Below, piece by piece: positions 13,683-20,489 of a DNA stretch of 64,000 nucleotides (position 1 is the first letter of the stretch; each line of letters begins with the position of its first letter). The position numbers and the translations under genes are program-made. Source of the DNA: a virus; IMG/VR virus record IMGVR_UViG_3300042691_033915, positions 1 to 64,000 of that record; one strand, given 5' to 3'. Under the pieces are notes generated by a model. It did no database searches. It saw only the letters and a list, made by a program, of their open reading frames with translations, and was not told the origin of the DNA.

Positions 13683-14909
13683 ATGAGCGACCACCGAGAG
13701 ATCCTAGGCGGATTCGAGAAGGGTCTTGAAACCCTTAACGAGTCCGTAGTGACCCGCGATTCGGGCACCGGGAAGACTTTCGACGCCGCCGAGGCCTACG
13801 CGATTCAGAAGGACCTTCGCAAGAAGTTCTCGAAGATGAACACGTCCGACCTTCACGAGATGCTTGACATTCAGGCAGCCCGCGAGACCGGCAAGCAGGC
13901 TTCGTCCGACGTCCTTAATCAGTTGGCAGTTGCTAATCCCAACATTGCCAAGCTTCTTGACAGCAGCGGCGGCGCGGCTCTTATCCGACAGGACTTGGAG
14001 CCAATCCTCTATTCGCTGTTTGTAAAGAAGTTCCCATTCTTCGAGCGCATTCGCAAGGAGCCGGCAAACGGCCTCGTGCACGCGTTCAACCAGCAGACCG
14101 CTTACGGTACCGCCGTCTTCCAGACGGAAAGCGGCACCGTGACCGATGATGCCGCGACCTACGTTCGCCAGACGACCAATGTGGCCGTTCTTGCGACACG
14201 ACGCGGTATCACGCTGAAGTCGCAGTTCGCCCTTAACCAGGGTGGCGGCCCATTCAACGGGCTTTCGACCGAGCTTGCCTCGGGCGTAACTGCTATTGCA
14301 GCGAAGCTCCAGACTTCTCTCTTCCAGGGCAACGCCACTGTCACCACGGGTGCAGGCGCAGCCACCGAGCTTGGCGCGTATGACGCGAACGGGTTTGATG
14401 GTCTTCGCAAGCAGCTTGGTAACGCAGCTGGTACGTCCCAGCGAGTCAACAAGTCATCCGCTACGTATCTTTCAACGATCAATTCGAACGTTGCATCGAT
14501 TCTTAACGCGGGTGGAAACCCAACGGCAATCCTTGCTTCGCCAACGGATTACGCTGGTCTTGTTAACGAAGTAACCAACCTTGTTCGATACAATGCCCCA
14601 TCGCAGGGCCAGCAGGTTATGGGCCTCACCCTTGGCACCGTTGTTACGGCTGCCGGTGAGCTTCCAATCCTGTCGGTTCCTGGCGACAGCATTGGTTCGT
14701 ACTCGATCAGCACAGACTCGTACCGCGACATGTATGTCGTAGACGAGGATTCCTGGTCGATGCCGTACCTCGGCTCGGACTCGATCACGACGCTGGAGAT
14801 TCCAGTCGGCGTGAACGGTGCCCTTTCGCGCCTTTACATTATGTATGTAATGTTTGGTCTTGCGAACAAGGCACCTCAGTTCAACGGCAAGATCCGCGTC
14901 ACCGCGTAA
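13683..14909 (+). CDS. Major capsid protein, HK97 fold
   Basis: The 408-residue product starts at ATG 13683, after AGGAG, 6 bases behind the protease gene. The N-terminal 100 residues are helical and charged, typical of a delta domain removed by the prohead protease. The mature part begins near LDSSGGAALIRQDLEPILYSLFVKKFPFFERI. It contains the E-loop-like segment (HAFNQQTAYGTAVFQTESG) and the A-domain stretch AILASPTDYAGL to YRDMYVVDEDSWSMPYLG. Placement after the protease is canonical. Codon use is GC-rich and regular, as expected for a highly expressed gene. Confidence 0.9.
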   Translation: MSDHREILGGFEKGLETLNESVVTRDSGTGKTFDAAEAYAIQKDLRKKFSKMNTSDLHEMLDIQAARETGKQASSDVLNQLAVANPNIAKLLDSSGGAALIRQDLEPILYSLFVKKFPFFERIRKEPANGLVHAFNQQTAYGTAVFQTESGTVTDDAATYVRQTTNVAVLATRRGITLKSQFALNQGGGPFNGLSTELASGVTAIAAKLQTSLFQGNATVTTGAGAATELGAYDANGFDGLRKQLGNAAGTSQRVNKSSATYLSTINSNVASILNAGGNPTAILASPTDYAGLVNEVTNLVRYNAPSQGQQVMGLTLGTVVTAAGELPILSVPGDSIGSYSISTDSYRDMYVVDEDSWSMPYLGSDSITTLEIPVGVNGALSRLYIMYVMFGLANKAPQFNGKIRVTA

Positions 14910-14930
14910 TCTTTTCGATAGGAACTTACG

Positions 14931-14965
14931 TAGAGGCGGGGCTTATGCCCCGCCTCTACTATTTA
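14931..14965 (+). terminator. Terminator-like hairpin after the capsid gene
   Basis: TAGAGGCGGGGC (14931-14942) pairs perfectly with GCCCCGCCTCTA (14947-14958) across TTAT. The tail CTATTT is a poor T-run, so partial termination reducing downstream expression relative to capsid is likely. Confidence 0.65.
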
Positions 14966-14974
14966 GAGGTAAAA

Positions 14975-15226
14975 ATGCCGCGTAAGAAAATCATTAAACC
15001 GCTTACCATGGAAGAGCATGCAGCCAACCTTGCCAAAAAGCACATTCGGCAAGTTGCCTTCAGGAAATCAGAACAGATTGTTGAAGTAGAATGGAGCATG
15101 GATGGCGTACTTGGGCTGGACGACGGATACTTTGCGCGCTTTGTAAACAAAAGAGCAAAGATACCTGCGCGATATCTGGACAGCGCCGAGCGCAGCGGTT
15201 GCCGCTTGGTACGTAGCGAAACGTAG
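14975..15226 (+). CDS. Hypothetical basic protein after capsid
   Basis: ATG 14975 follows GAGGTAAAA; an ATG ten codons upstream lies in the hairpin loop. The 83-residue product is Lys/Arg-rich at the N-terminus (MPRKKIIKPLT). It then has a helix (MEEHAANLAKKHIRQVAFRKS) and a strand-rich half (IVEVEWSMDGVLGLDDGYFARFV). No family is recognised. Position suggests a minor head or head-tail protein. Confidence 0.6.
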   Translation: MPRKKIIKPLTMEEHAANLAKKHIRQVAFRKSEQIVEVEWSMDGVLGLDDGYFARFVNKRAKIPARYLDSAERSGCRLVRSET

Positions 15227-15273
15227 ATAGACTCCCTATGGCGTCAAACCGATAAATTTTGGAGAATACGAAT

Positions 15274-16209
15274 ATGGCTGTAAAACTGACAATCAACGTT
15301 TCAGACATCCAGACCGCCGTGGCAACGTATAACGCCATCCAGGTGGGCAGGGCAGCCACGTCCGCAGATGCTGCGGCTCAAAATGGCACATTCACCAATC
15401 TTGGCTCTGTCATTACCCTTAACGCCGTTGTCTCTGCCTATGAATACACGGACACCGGCTGCGCAAGCAACCAGTGGAGCACGTGGCGCTTGTACAACAC
15501 CAGCACCCTTGCGGGCGGCTCCTGGGCAACCCCCGTGCAGGGTCAACCGCTCGGCTACATCACGGTTGACGAGTTCCGATCCTATGAGATTGGTGACCTG
15601 ACCGACCCAGACGGCACCCCACTTAGCGACCAGAAGATTGAGCGCCTTATTAAGGCTGCCGGCGGGCTTGCTGACTCCTACGTGGGCTACTCGTTTGAGT
15701 ACGTGCAGAACAAGGAGAAGCACCCATGGAACCAAAAGAACCGCCGGATTTACGTGCGCCAGCGGCCCATCATTTCGGTTTCAGAGGTAAGCGTTCACGT
15801 CAGCGCCCAGCAAAGCGCTAAATTCACCATCAACGATTTCTACATTAACGAGGATCGCGGATACGTTGAGGTTACATCTCTTGCTGCTGTTACTTACTCG
15901 TTGTTCCCCGCCATTGTGGCCCTGGGAATGATCGAGCCCGTGGTAGAGATTACCTACACACACGGCTATCAGTCCGCCCCGCAGCCAGTAAAGGACGCCG
16001 TGGCACTGATCACTGTAGACTTGCTGGCAAAGGACAACCTTATTAAGCAGGGTATGGGCGGGCTTTCCCGATTCCGTATTGGTGAGTTTGAGATGTACGC
16101 CGCAAACCCACAAGGGGAGCGCGAAGGCGGTAAGGCGGGAAACAGCATCAGAATCCCACGTTCCGCTATGGCTCTTCTTGACCAGTATCAGGGGACAGCA
16201 CTGCGATGA
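15274..16209 (+). CDS. Head-tail connector (adaptor) with an extra N-terminal domain
   Basis: ATG 15274 has GGAG upstream; a TTG five codons earlier overlaps that site. The 311-residue product has a C-terminal part (from about residue 90) resembling the gp6/gp15-type adaptor: YITVDEFRSYEIGDL, SDQKIERLIKAAGGLADSYVGY, then PQPVKDAVALITVDLLAKDN. The first 85 residues are beta-rich (VSAYEYTDTGCASNQWSTWRLY) and not part of the usual fold. They could be a surface domain on the neck. The start of the next gene overlaps the stop by 4 bases. Confidence 0.75.
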   Translation: MAVKLTINVSDIQTAVATYNAIQVGRAATSADAAAQNGTFTNLGSVITLNAVVSAYEYTDTGCASNQWSTWRLYNTSTLAGGSWATPVQGQPLGYITVDEFRSYEIGDLTDPDGTPLSDQKIERLIKAAGGLADSYVGYSFEYVQNKEKHPWNQKNRRIYVRQRPIISVSEVSVHVSAQQSAKFTINDFYINEDRGYVEVTSLAAVTYSLFPAIVALGMIEPVVEITYTHGYQSAPQPVKDAVALITVDLLAKDNLIKQGMGGLSRFRIGEFEMYAANPQGEREGGKAGNSIRIPRSAMALLDQYQGTALR

Positions 16210-16532
16210 TTCCTGGATTCAATGCGTCTATCCAGCTTGCCCGTCCCGGGACAATATCGCAAGACGCCATGGGCACGCCCATCCGCACCACGTCGATAGT
16301 GTGGACCAAGAAGGGGCACTACCAGAAGCGATACAACATTGAGAACCAGAATGACACCGGCCGCCGCGCGGAAGAGTTTTACGAGTTCTACCTTCCGTTC
16401 CTGACTGGAACAAGCAGACCGGCGCCAGACGACCGCCTGGTTGTCCACGGCAAGACTTTTATTGTCATTGGTATCCTGCAAGAATCCCTGCGCCATCATC
16501 TAACAGTGAAGGCAAGAATCTCCGAGGTATAA
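16206..16532 (+). CDS. Head-tail joining (head closure) protein
   Basis: The 108-residue product is coupled by ATGA to the adaptor gene. It has the size and beta-barrel pattern of SPP1 gp16/HK97-type head closure proteins: SIQLARPGTISQDAMG, then EEFYEFYLPFLTGTSRPAPDDRLVVHGKTFIVIGI. The DRLVVHGKTFIVIGI stretch matches the usual DRI-x-x-x-G-x-x-Y core. It would close the portal channel after packaging. Confidence 0.72.
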   Translation: MIPGFNASIQLARPGTISQDAMGTPIRTTSIVWTKKGHYQKRYNIENQNDTGRRAEEFYEFYLPFLTGTSRPAPDDRLVVHGKTFIVIGILQESLRHHLTVKARISEV

Positions 16533-17147
16533 ATGAGCAAGGCCGTCAGGGTGCGCGTCAAAGGTGTGATTGGCGGACTTAGCGCGCTTGCAAAAAACTT
16601 AGGGGGAATACCCAAAGAGGCAGAGGCGCAATTTGCTCGGGCGGTCCAGGTTGCTGCGTTCCAGGCGGTGTATTCAGAAGTTGCCCCAAAGGCCGCGCAG
16701 GCCGCCCCGGTTGACTCTGGCGCATTTCAGGCCGGTCTCTCTGGTCAGTGGGGGGCATTTACCTCCAGCAAGCGCAAGGCTGCCAGATACTCAAACCCGG
16801 TTTTTGATCTAACGCCATACGGTGACGACATCACTGTCGAGTACGGAAGCGACCCATTTGAGGAATCAAAAGATGGTGGAGAGCATTACTACGGGCAGTA
16901 TGTAAAGTTTAACGTTCAGAAGTACCGACCCATGATCAATCAAGCTGTAACCGGCGCGGTCAAAAGCGCTGCAGAAGAATTTCTGGTGCAACTTTTCGAG
17001 AGAGCGTTAGACAGGGCCTTTTTCCCAACGAAAACTGGGCGCGGATACGGAGCAGCAAAGCTTGCAACGCTGCCCCGTTCCCGTCAGTTAAAGATCTTCC
17101 GCCAGAGAAAGTACATGTTTATGAAGAGGCAACGTGGTGCCGCCTAG
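16533..17147 (+). CDS. HK97 gp10-like tail completion protein
   Basis: The 204-residue product starts immediately after the previous stop. The N-terminal half (LSALAKNLGGIPKEAEAQFARAVQVAA to APVDSGAFQAGLSGQWG) matches HK97-gp10-like/minor tail proteins, with the typical PVDSGAF turn. The middle, about residues 95-125, contains VEYGSDPFEESKDGGEHYYGQYVKF, a frequent C-terminal motif. The last 30 residues are very basic. Its last 4 bases overlap the convergent metallophosphoesterase gene. Confidence 0.75.
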   Translation: MSKAVRVRVKGVIGGLSALAKNLGGIPKEAEAQFARAVQVAAFQAVYSEVAPKAAQAAPVDSGAFQAGLSGQWGAFTSSKRKAARYSNPVFDLTPYGDDITVEYGSDPFEESKDGGEHYYGQYVKFNVQKYRPMINQAVTGAVKSAAEEFLVQLFERALDRAFFPTKTGRGYGAAKLATLPRSRQLKIFRQRKYMFMKRQRGAA

Positions 17148-18427
17148 GTAAGGCGAATCAGGTACTCCGCAGATACGCCGTCTGGGTGCTGGAACAACAG
17201 CCACTGGCATGGCTCGCCAGCAGAAGCAAGCTGCTCCTGGGCGTAGGTGTTGCTGCTCTCTGTTGAGCCACCGTTCCAATGCACGATGCCGTTGAGGTAC
17301 ATCCGCACTGGCGTGTGGAAGTGACCAGCAACGCTGTAATCAAACGGGGCAACGGTCATATTCCAGCCCTGAATCTTCTTTCCAAATCCGTACCAAGGGA
17401 AGCCAGCAAAGCCGCCGCCAACCTGGTCGCCATGGAATAGGAACCAACGCTTGCCGTACACCTCGTCGGTGCCAAACCAAGCCCGCTCGCCCTTGGAGAT
17501 GGTCTCTACCCAATCAACGTGCTTGATGTCCTTAACCAACATAGAAGCAACCTTGTACATCATTGCGTCGGCATTGGACTCTGGGTGGAACGTGCCCTTT
17601 CGGCCAAGTCGCCCATGGTTGCCAATTGCGCCAACAACACGGATGTTCTCAAAGGTTGCCGCCAATCGGCGAACAAGCCCAGCAAGGATTTCCGCGCCAC
17701 GGAAGGTCTGGTTGTAGAGAGATGCGTCAATCAAGTGCGCCTGCCCAGGGAAGATGTCTTCTCCCTCAACTAGGTCGCCAAGCAGATACACCCGCAAATC
17801 CGTTACTGGGTGGTCTGCTCGCTGAATCGCCACAAGTGACTCTACCTTTGCCGCAAGCAGCTCAATTCGCTCTGCGCAAATGTCGCTGTTGTAGGTTGGG
17901 GTAATCTTGCCAAGCTGCCAGTCAGACAAAAGCAAGATGGCGGTTTCAGGTGCGCTCTTGCGCTTATCCTTGGCCGGAGCCTTAACGGTAGGAAGCGTAA
18001 TGGCAGCAGCAGCGTCGCTTGCGGCCTGGTAAACAGCGCGAACCAGCTCTGCTCGGTCGTCGTCCTTTTGGGACAACTTGCGAAGGGCCGCGCGATGAGC
18101 CTGCTTCAACTGTTCAATCTCGCTTCGCACCGCTTCTGATGACAGCTCATCTTCTACAACCTTGGCAACAGCGTTGCGGTCAATTCGACCCTCGCTTGCA
18201 ACCTTGGCGGCAAGCGTTCCAGGGAACACGTTGCGCACTGAGCCGTTGTGAACCCGCCTGTCAATAAACGAAGCCTTCCCGTTTAGAAGGGTGTTGCGCT
18301 TAATGCGATAGGCGTTGGGTGTTCGGGTTGGATACTTTGCATGGAAATCTTCCCACTCCATGCTCACGGCATCCGCCTTCTCTTGGGGGGTCCATGAGAG
18401 CACTAATCGGTCATGACCTTTTTCCAC
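17144..18427 (-). CDS. Calcineurin-like metallophosphoesterase on the opposite strand
   Basis: GTG 18427 is fixed by GGAGG 4 bases upstream; the longer frame crosses the tail terminator gene. The 427-residue product has an N-terminal helix-turn-helix-like segment (FHAKYPTRTPNAYRIKRNTLL) and a coiled region, then the phosphoesterase core. Its motifs are SDWQLGK (Asp169), GDLVEG (Asp218), GNHG (Asn270, His271), HGD (332-334) and GHFH (369-371). The first motif has Gln where many family members have DxH. It could act on DNA ends, nucleotides or protein phosphates. It interrupts the structural operon and has its own leader, so it looks like a later insertion (moron). Confidence 0.87.
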   Translation of the reverse strand: MEKGHDRLVLSWTPQEKADAVSMEWEDFHAKYPTRTPNAYRIKRNTLLNGKASFIDRRVHNGSVRNVFPGTLAAKVASEGRIDRNAVAKVVEDELSSEAVRSEIEQLKQAHRAALRKLSQKDDDRAELVRAVYQAASDAAAAITLPTVKAPAKDKRKSAPETAILLLSDWQLGKITPTYNSDICAERIELLAAKVESLVAIQRADHPVTDLRVYLLGDLVEGEDIFPGQAHLIDASLYNQTFRGAEILAGLVRRLAATFENIRVVGAIGNHGRLGRKGTFHPESNADAMMYKVASMLVKDIKHVDWVETISKGERAWFGTDEVYGKRWFLFHGDQVGGGFAGFPWYGFGKKIQGWNMTVAPFDYSVAGHFHTPVRMYLNGIVHWNGGSTESSNTYAQEQLASAGEPCQWLLFQHPDGVSAEYLIRLT

Positions 18428-18442
18428 AAAACCTCCAATACT
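18428..18442 (-). promoter_or_regulatory. Conserved ribosome-binding leader, copy 2
   Basis: AAAACCTCCAATACT on the plus strand is identical to 7478-7492. It supplies the GGAGG for the GTG start of the phosphoesterase gene. Confidence 0.7.
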
Positions 18443-18463
18443 TCCGGCATAGTTGCCGCGCCC

Positions 18464-18505
18464 ATAGTATACCCGCCACGCAACCTGCACGCATTTTTTT
18501 GCGTG
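18464..18505 (-). promoter_or_regulatory. Candidate leftward -10 box and hairpin
   Basis: On the minus strand a TACTAT/TATACT core lies at 18471-18464, matching the -10 boxes at 7517 and 63370, but no good -35 is visible. Further upstream 18488-18505 reads CACGCA-T6-TGCGTG, a hairpin with a homopolymer loop. No small gene is seen between 18428 and 18554. Confidence 0.4.
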
Positions 18506-18554
18506 TAGATGTCTGTGGGCTGGAATCTTACTGAATAGTTGGTAATCTACACAC

Positions 18555-18953
18555 GTGGACGGTATATATGAAGCTTTCTTTACGGCGCTGAGCGGGGACT
18601 CGTCCCTGCAAACCTTGCTGGGCGGCTCGGCGACAGACAAGAAGGTATATCCGATCACAAACACGGGACGGAGCACGCTTCCTGCGGTGAGAATCGCAGT
18701 AGTAGCGGGTAGTAGCGACTTAGGGCTGCCTATTGACAGACCTGTTGTTGACGTGCTTATTGCAAGCAACGCCAGCGCGACAGAGCTGAATAATATTGGT
18801 AGTGCTATAGATGCGGTACTTAACCGTGAGCGTCTGTCTGGACCAAACGGGGCAGTCTTGCACGTAGCGCGTAAAATCGCACAACGTGACGGATATGACC
18901 CAAACACTTTAGAATATCGGCGAGTAATCCGATATCAAGTCATAAAAACTTAA
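18555..18953 (+). CDS. Tail terminator protein (DUF3168/gpU-like)
   Basis: The 132-residue product starts at GTG 18555, with a weak ribosome site. The sequence matches tail terminators: IYEAFFTALSGDSSLQTLLGG, KKVYPITNTGRSTLPAVRIAVV, then PVVDVLIASNASATELNNIGSAIDAVLNRE and a C-terminal strand EYRRVIRYQVI. It caps the growing tail tube and joins it to the head. It lies just before the tube gene, the normal order. The phosphoesterase insertion separates it from the other connector genes. Confidence 0.78.
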   Translation: MDGIYEAFFTALSGDSSLQTLLGGSATDKKVYPITNTGRSTLPAVRIAVVAGSSDLGLPIDRPVVDVLIASNASATELNNIGSAIDAVLNRERLSGPNGAVLHVARKIAQRDGYDPNTLEYRRVIRYQVIKT

Positions 18954-18965
18954 GGGGAGCAAAAA

Positions 18966-19706
18966 ATGCTTACACTTGGTTCCGGTACTATTGATATTGC
19001 TTTCTGGAAGCCTGGCGCAGAAGCCGGCTCGGGCAGCCGCACGGTTCCCTATTTCGATGGGACGACCGGCTACGGCAATTCGGGCGAGCTTGTGACCATT
19101 GGTGAAGTCGGCGGCGACGTCGAGTTCGACATTAACTTCCAGGAGCGCGAGTTCTACGGTCAGCAGAACTTCCCAGTCGCAAAGGCCTTCTTCGGCGGCC
19201 GCTGCGAGGTTCGTGCACGTGGCGTTGAGGTCAACTGGGATAACCTGAAGAACCTCTACCACAACGACCTTGGCGAAGGCACGACGACCACCGCCCTTGT
19301 CTATGGCACCGCCATTGACACCCATGACGCATCCCCAGGAAGCTATTTGTTCCGCCCGTCAACTGGCGCCGGCGTAACGAATGATGCCGCTGAGCCAAAG
19401 CTCTCAGGCATGCTTCCAGGCGCAGGAACCGGCTTTGTCGGTAACACGCGCGTCGCTGGACAGGGTGGACAGTCAGCCCCGATGGGCCTGCCACGTCCTA
19501 TTTACGTTCGCTTTACGCACCGACGCTCGGATGACCCGTCCCAGACGGTCCGCATCCACCTGCCAAAGGCGTACAGCATGCAGCTGATGTTCCCGTTCAC
19601 GCGCGAAGATATCGCAACGATGGACTTGGACTTCTCGGGCACCGTTGATCGAAGCTGCAAGGTTTCGAGCACCGTTACCCCGTCAGTTGTGTTCGTTCAG
19701 GCCTAA
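18966..19706 (+). CDS. Major tail tube protein
   Basis: The 246-residue product starts at ATG 18966 with AGGGGAGC upstream. It resembles siphophage tube proteins: TIDIAFWKPGAE, a strand pair EVGGDVEFDINFQEREFYGQQNFPV, a long middle and a final strand MDLDFSGTVDRS. Length fits a tube protein with a small insertion (a Gly-rich region at about 130-165). It is followed by a hairpin-rich gap and the tail chaperones, the standard tail order. Confidence 0.8.
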   Translation: MLTLGSGTIDIAFWKPGAEAGSGSRTVPYFDGTTGYGNSGELVTIGEVGGDVEFDINFQEREFYGQQNFPVAKAFFGGRCEVRARGVEVNWDNLKNLYHNDLGEGTTTTALVYGTAIDTHDASPGSYLFRPSTGAGVTNDAAEPKLSGMLPGAGTGFVGNTRVAGQGGQSAPMGLPRPIYVRFTHRRSDDPSQTVRIHLPKAYSMQLMFPFTREDIATMDLDFSGTVDRSCKVSSTVTPSVVFVQA

Positions 19707-19733
19707 TTTAGGCTCTTAACGACTAGACAGCAA

Positions 19734-19890
19734 GGGGCCGCTGGGAGTAATCCTGGCGGCCCCAAGCGACCGCTACAAGAGTCGCACCCAATTACCCCCA
19801 ACCGGGGCCACACACCATCTACGCTCCCCGTAGATTCGCACCATCTTGGTGTATCATATGTTTGCAGCAGTGCCGTTACGTTGACGGCAC
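19734..19890 (+). other. Intergenic hairpins between tube and chaperone genes
   Basis: Three inverted repeats lie in the 213-base gap: GGGGCCGC with GCGGCCCC (19734-19741, 19756-19763), ATCTACG with CGTAGAT (19817-19823, 19829-19835) and GTGCCGT with ACGGCAC (19870-19876, 19884-19890). None has a T-run. They may lower read-through from the highly expressed tube gene. No small gene is seen. Confidence 0.5.
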
Positions 19891-19919
19891 GCTATGCAGA
19901 GTAGTAGCAGGAGTAAATC

Positions 19920-20219
19920 ATGGCAAACCTGTCTCAGGTTAGACCTACGAAGGTCCTTACCCTTAATGACCTCGCCGATATCGAGGAGAAGTACGGCTCG
20001 CTTGATCAGATTGACCTGACCAAGTTCACCGTCATTCGTTATATCCTTTGGCTAGTTCTGAAGAAGGACGAGCCGCAGCTTACCGAGCGCGAAGTGGGCG
20101 ACCGCTTCAGCCTCGACACCATGCGAGAAGAGATCGATAAGGTCATGCGCGCAAGCGGTCTTCTTGGCGGTGAGGCTGAGGGCGCTGCGGGAAAAAGCGA
20201 GGAGGCGGCAAAGGCTTAG
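19920..20219 (+). CDS. Tail assembly chaperone, short form (gpG-like)
   Basis: The 99-residue product starts at ATG 19920, with an AGCAGGAG site upstream. It has the shape of gpG-like chaperones: short N-terminal strand, then LNDLADIEEKYGSLDQIDLTKFTVIRYILWLVLKK and helical sequence to the end. It would bind the tape measure protein during tail assembly. Near the 3' end, GGGAAAA (20189-20195) is in the right frame for a -1 shift into the next frame. Short and extended forms from one start are expected. Confidence 0.82.
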   Translation: MANLSQVRPTKVLTLNDLADIEEKYGSLDQIDLTKFTVIRYILWLVLKKDEPQLTEREVGDRFSLDTMREEIDKVMRASGLLGGEAEGAAGKSEEAAKA

Positions 20220-20470
20220 GTTGGAGCGAAATCGACTGGGGGAGCATCATGGCTTCCTACGCGGACAGCTTTGGCTTTACCCCCAGTGATTTTTTCAACT
20301 TAACCCTCGCCCAGCTCAATGCCTTCTCTCAGTACGCTGAGAAGCGCGATGAAGATATGAAAAAGCGTTCCAAGGGCCAAGGAAATAAAAAGGGCGCAGG
20401 AACGTCAAGCATTGACTCCATTGAGCAGTTAGTGGCAACATTCGGTAAGCCGGGATTCGGCTCGTCCTAG
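19920..20470 (+). CDS. Tail assembly chaperone, -1 frameshift extension (gpGT-like)
   Basis: A -1 shift at GGGAAAA (zero-frame codons GGA AAA at 20190-20195) joins 92 codons of the first gene to the frame ending at 20470, giving about 183 residues. After the slip the frame stays open across the first gene's stop. It reads KRGGGKGLGWSEIDWGSI before MASYADSFGFTP, which looks natural for a gpT-type domain (IDW...SFGFTPSDFFNLTLAQL). Independent initiation at ATG 20249 (73 residues) is possible but lacks a clear ribosome site. This mirrors the lambda G/GT arrangement upstream of the tape measure gene. Confidence 0.8.
20189..20195 (+). promoter_or_regulatory. Slippery heptamer for -1 frameshift
   Basis: GGGAAAA fits the X-XXY-YYZ rule in the zero frame of the first chaperone. 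Purine-rich GGAGG-like sequence just downstream and GC-rich bases could stimulate pausing. Confidence 0.78.
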
Positions 20471-20489
20471 TCTCTTGTGAGGAAAACTC

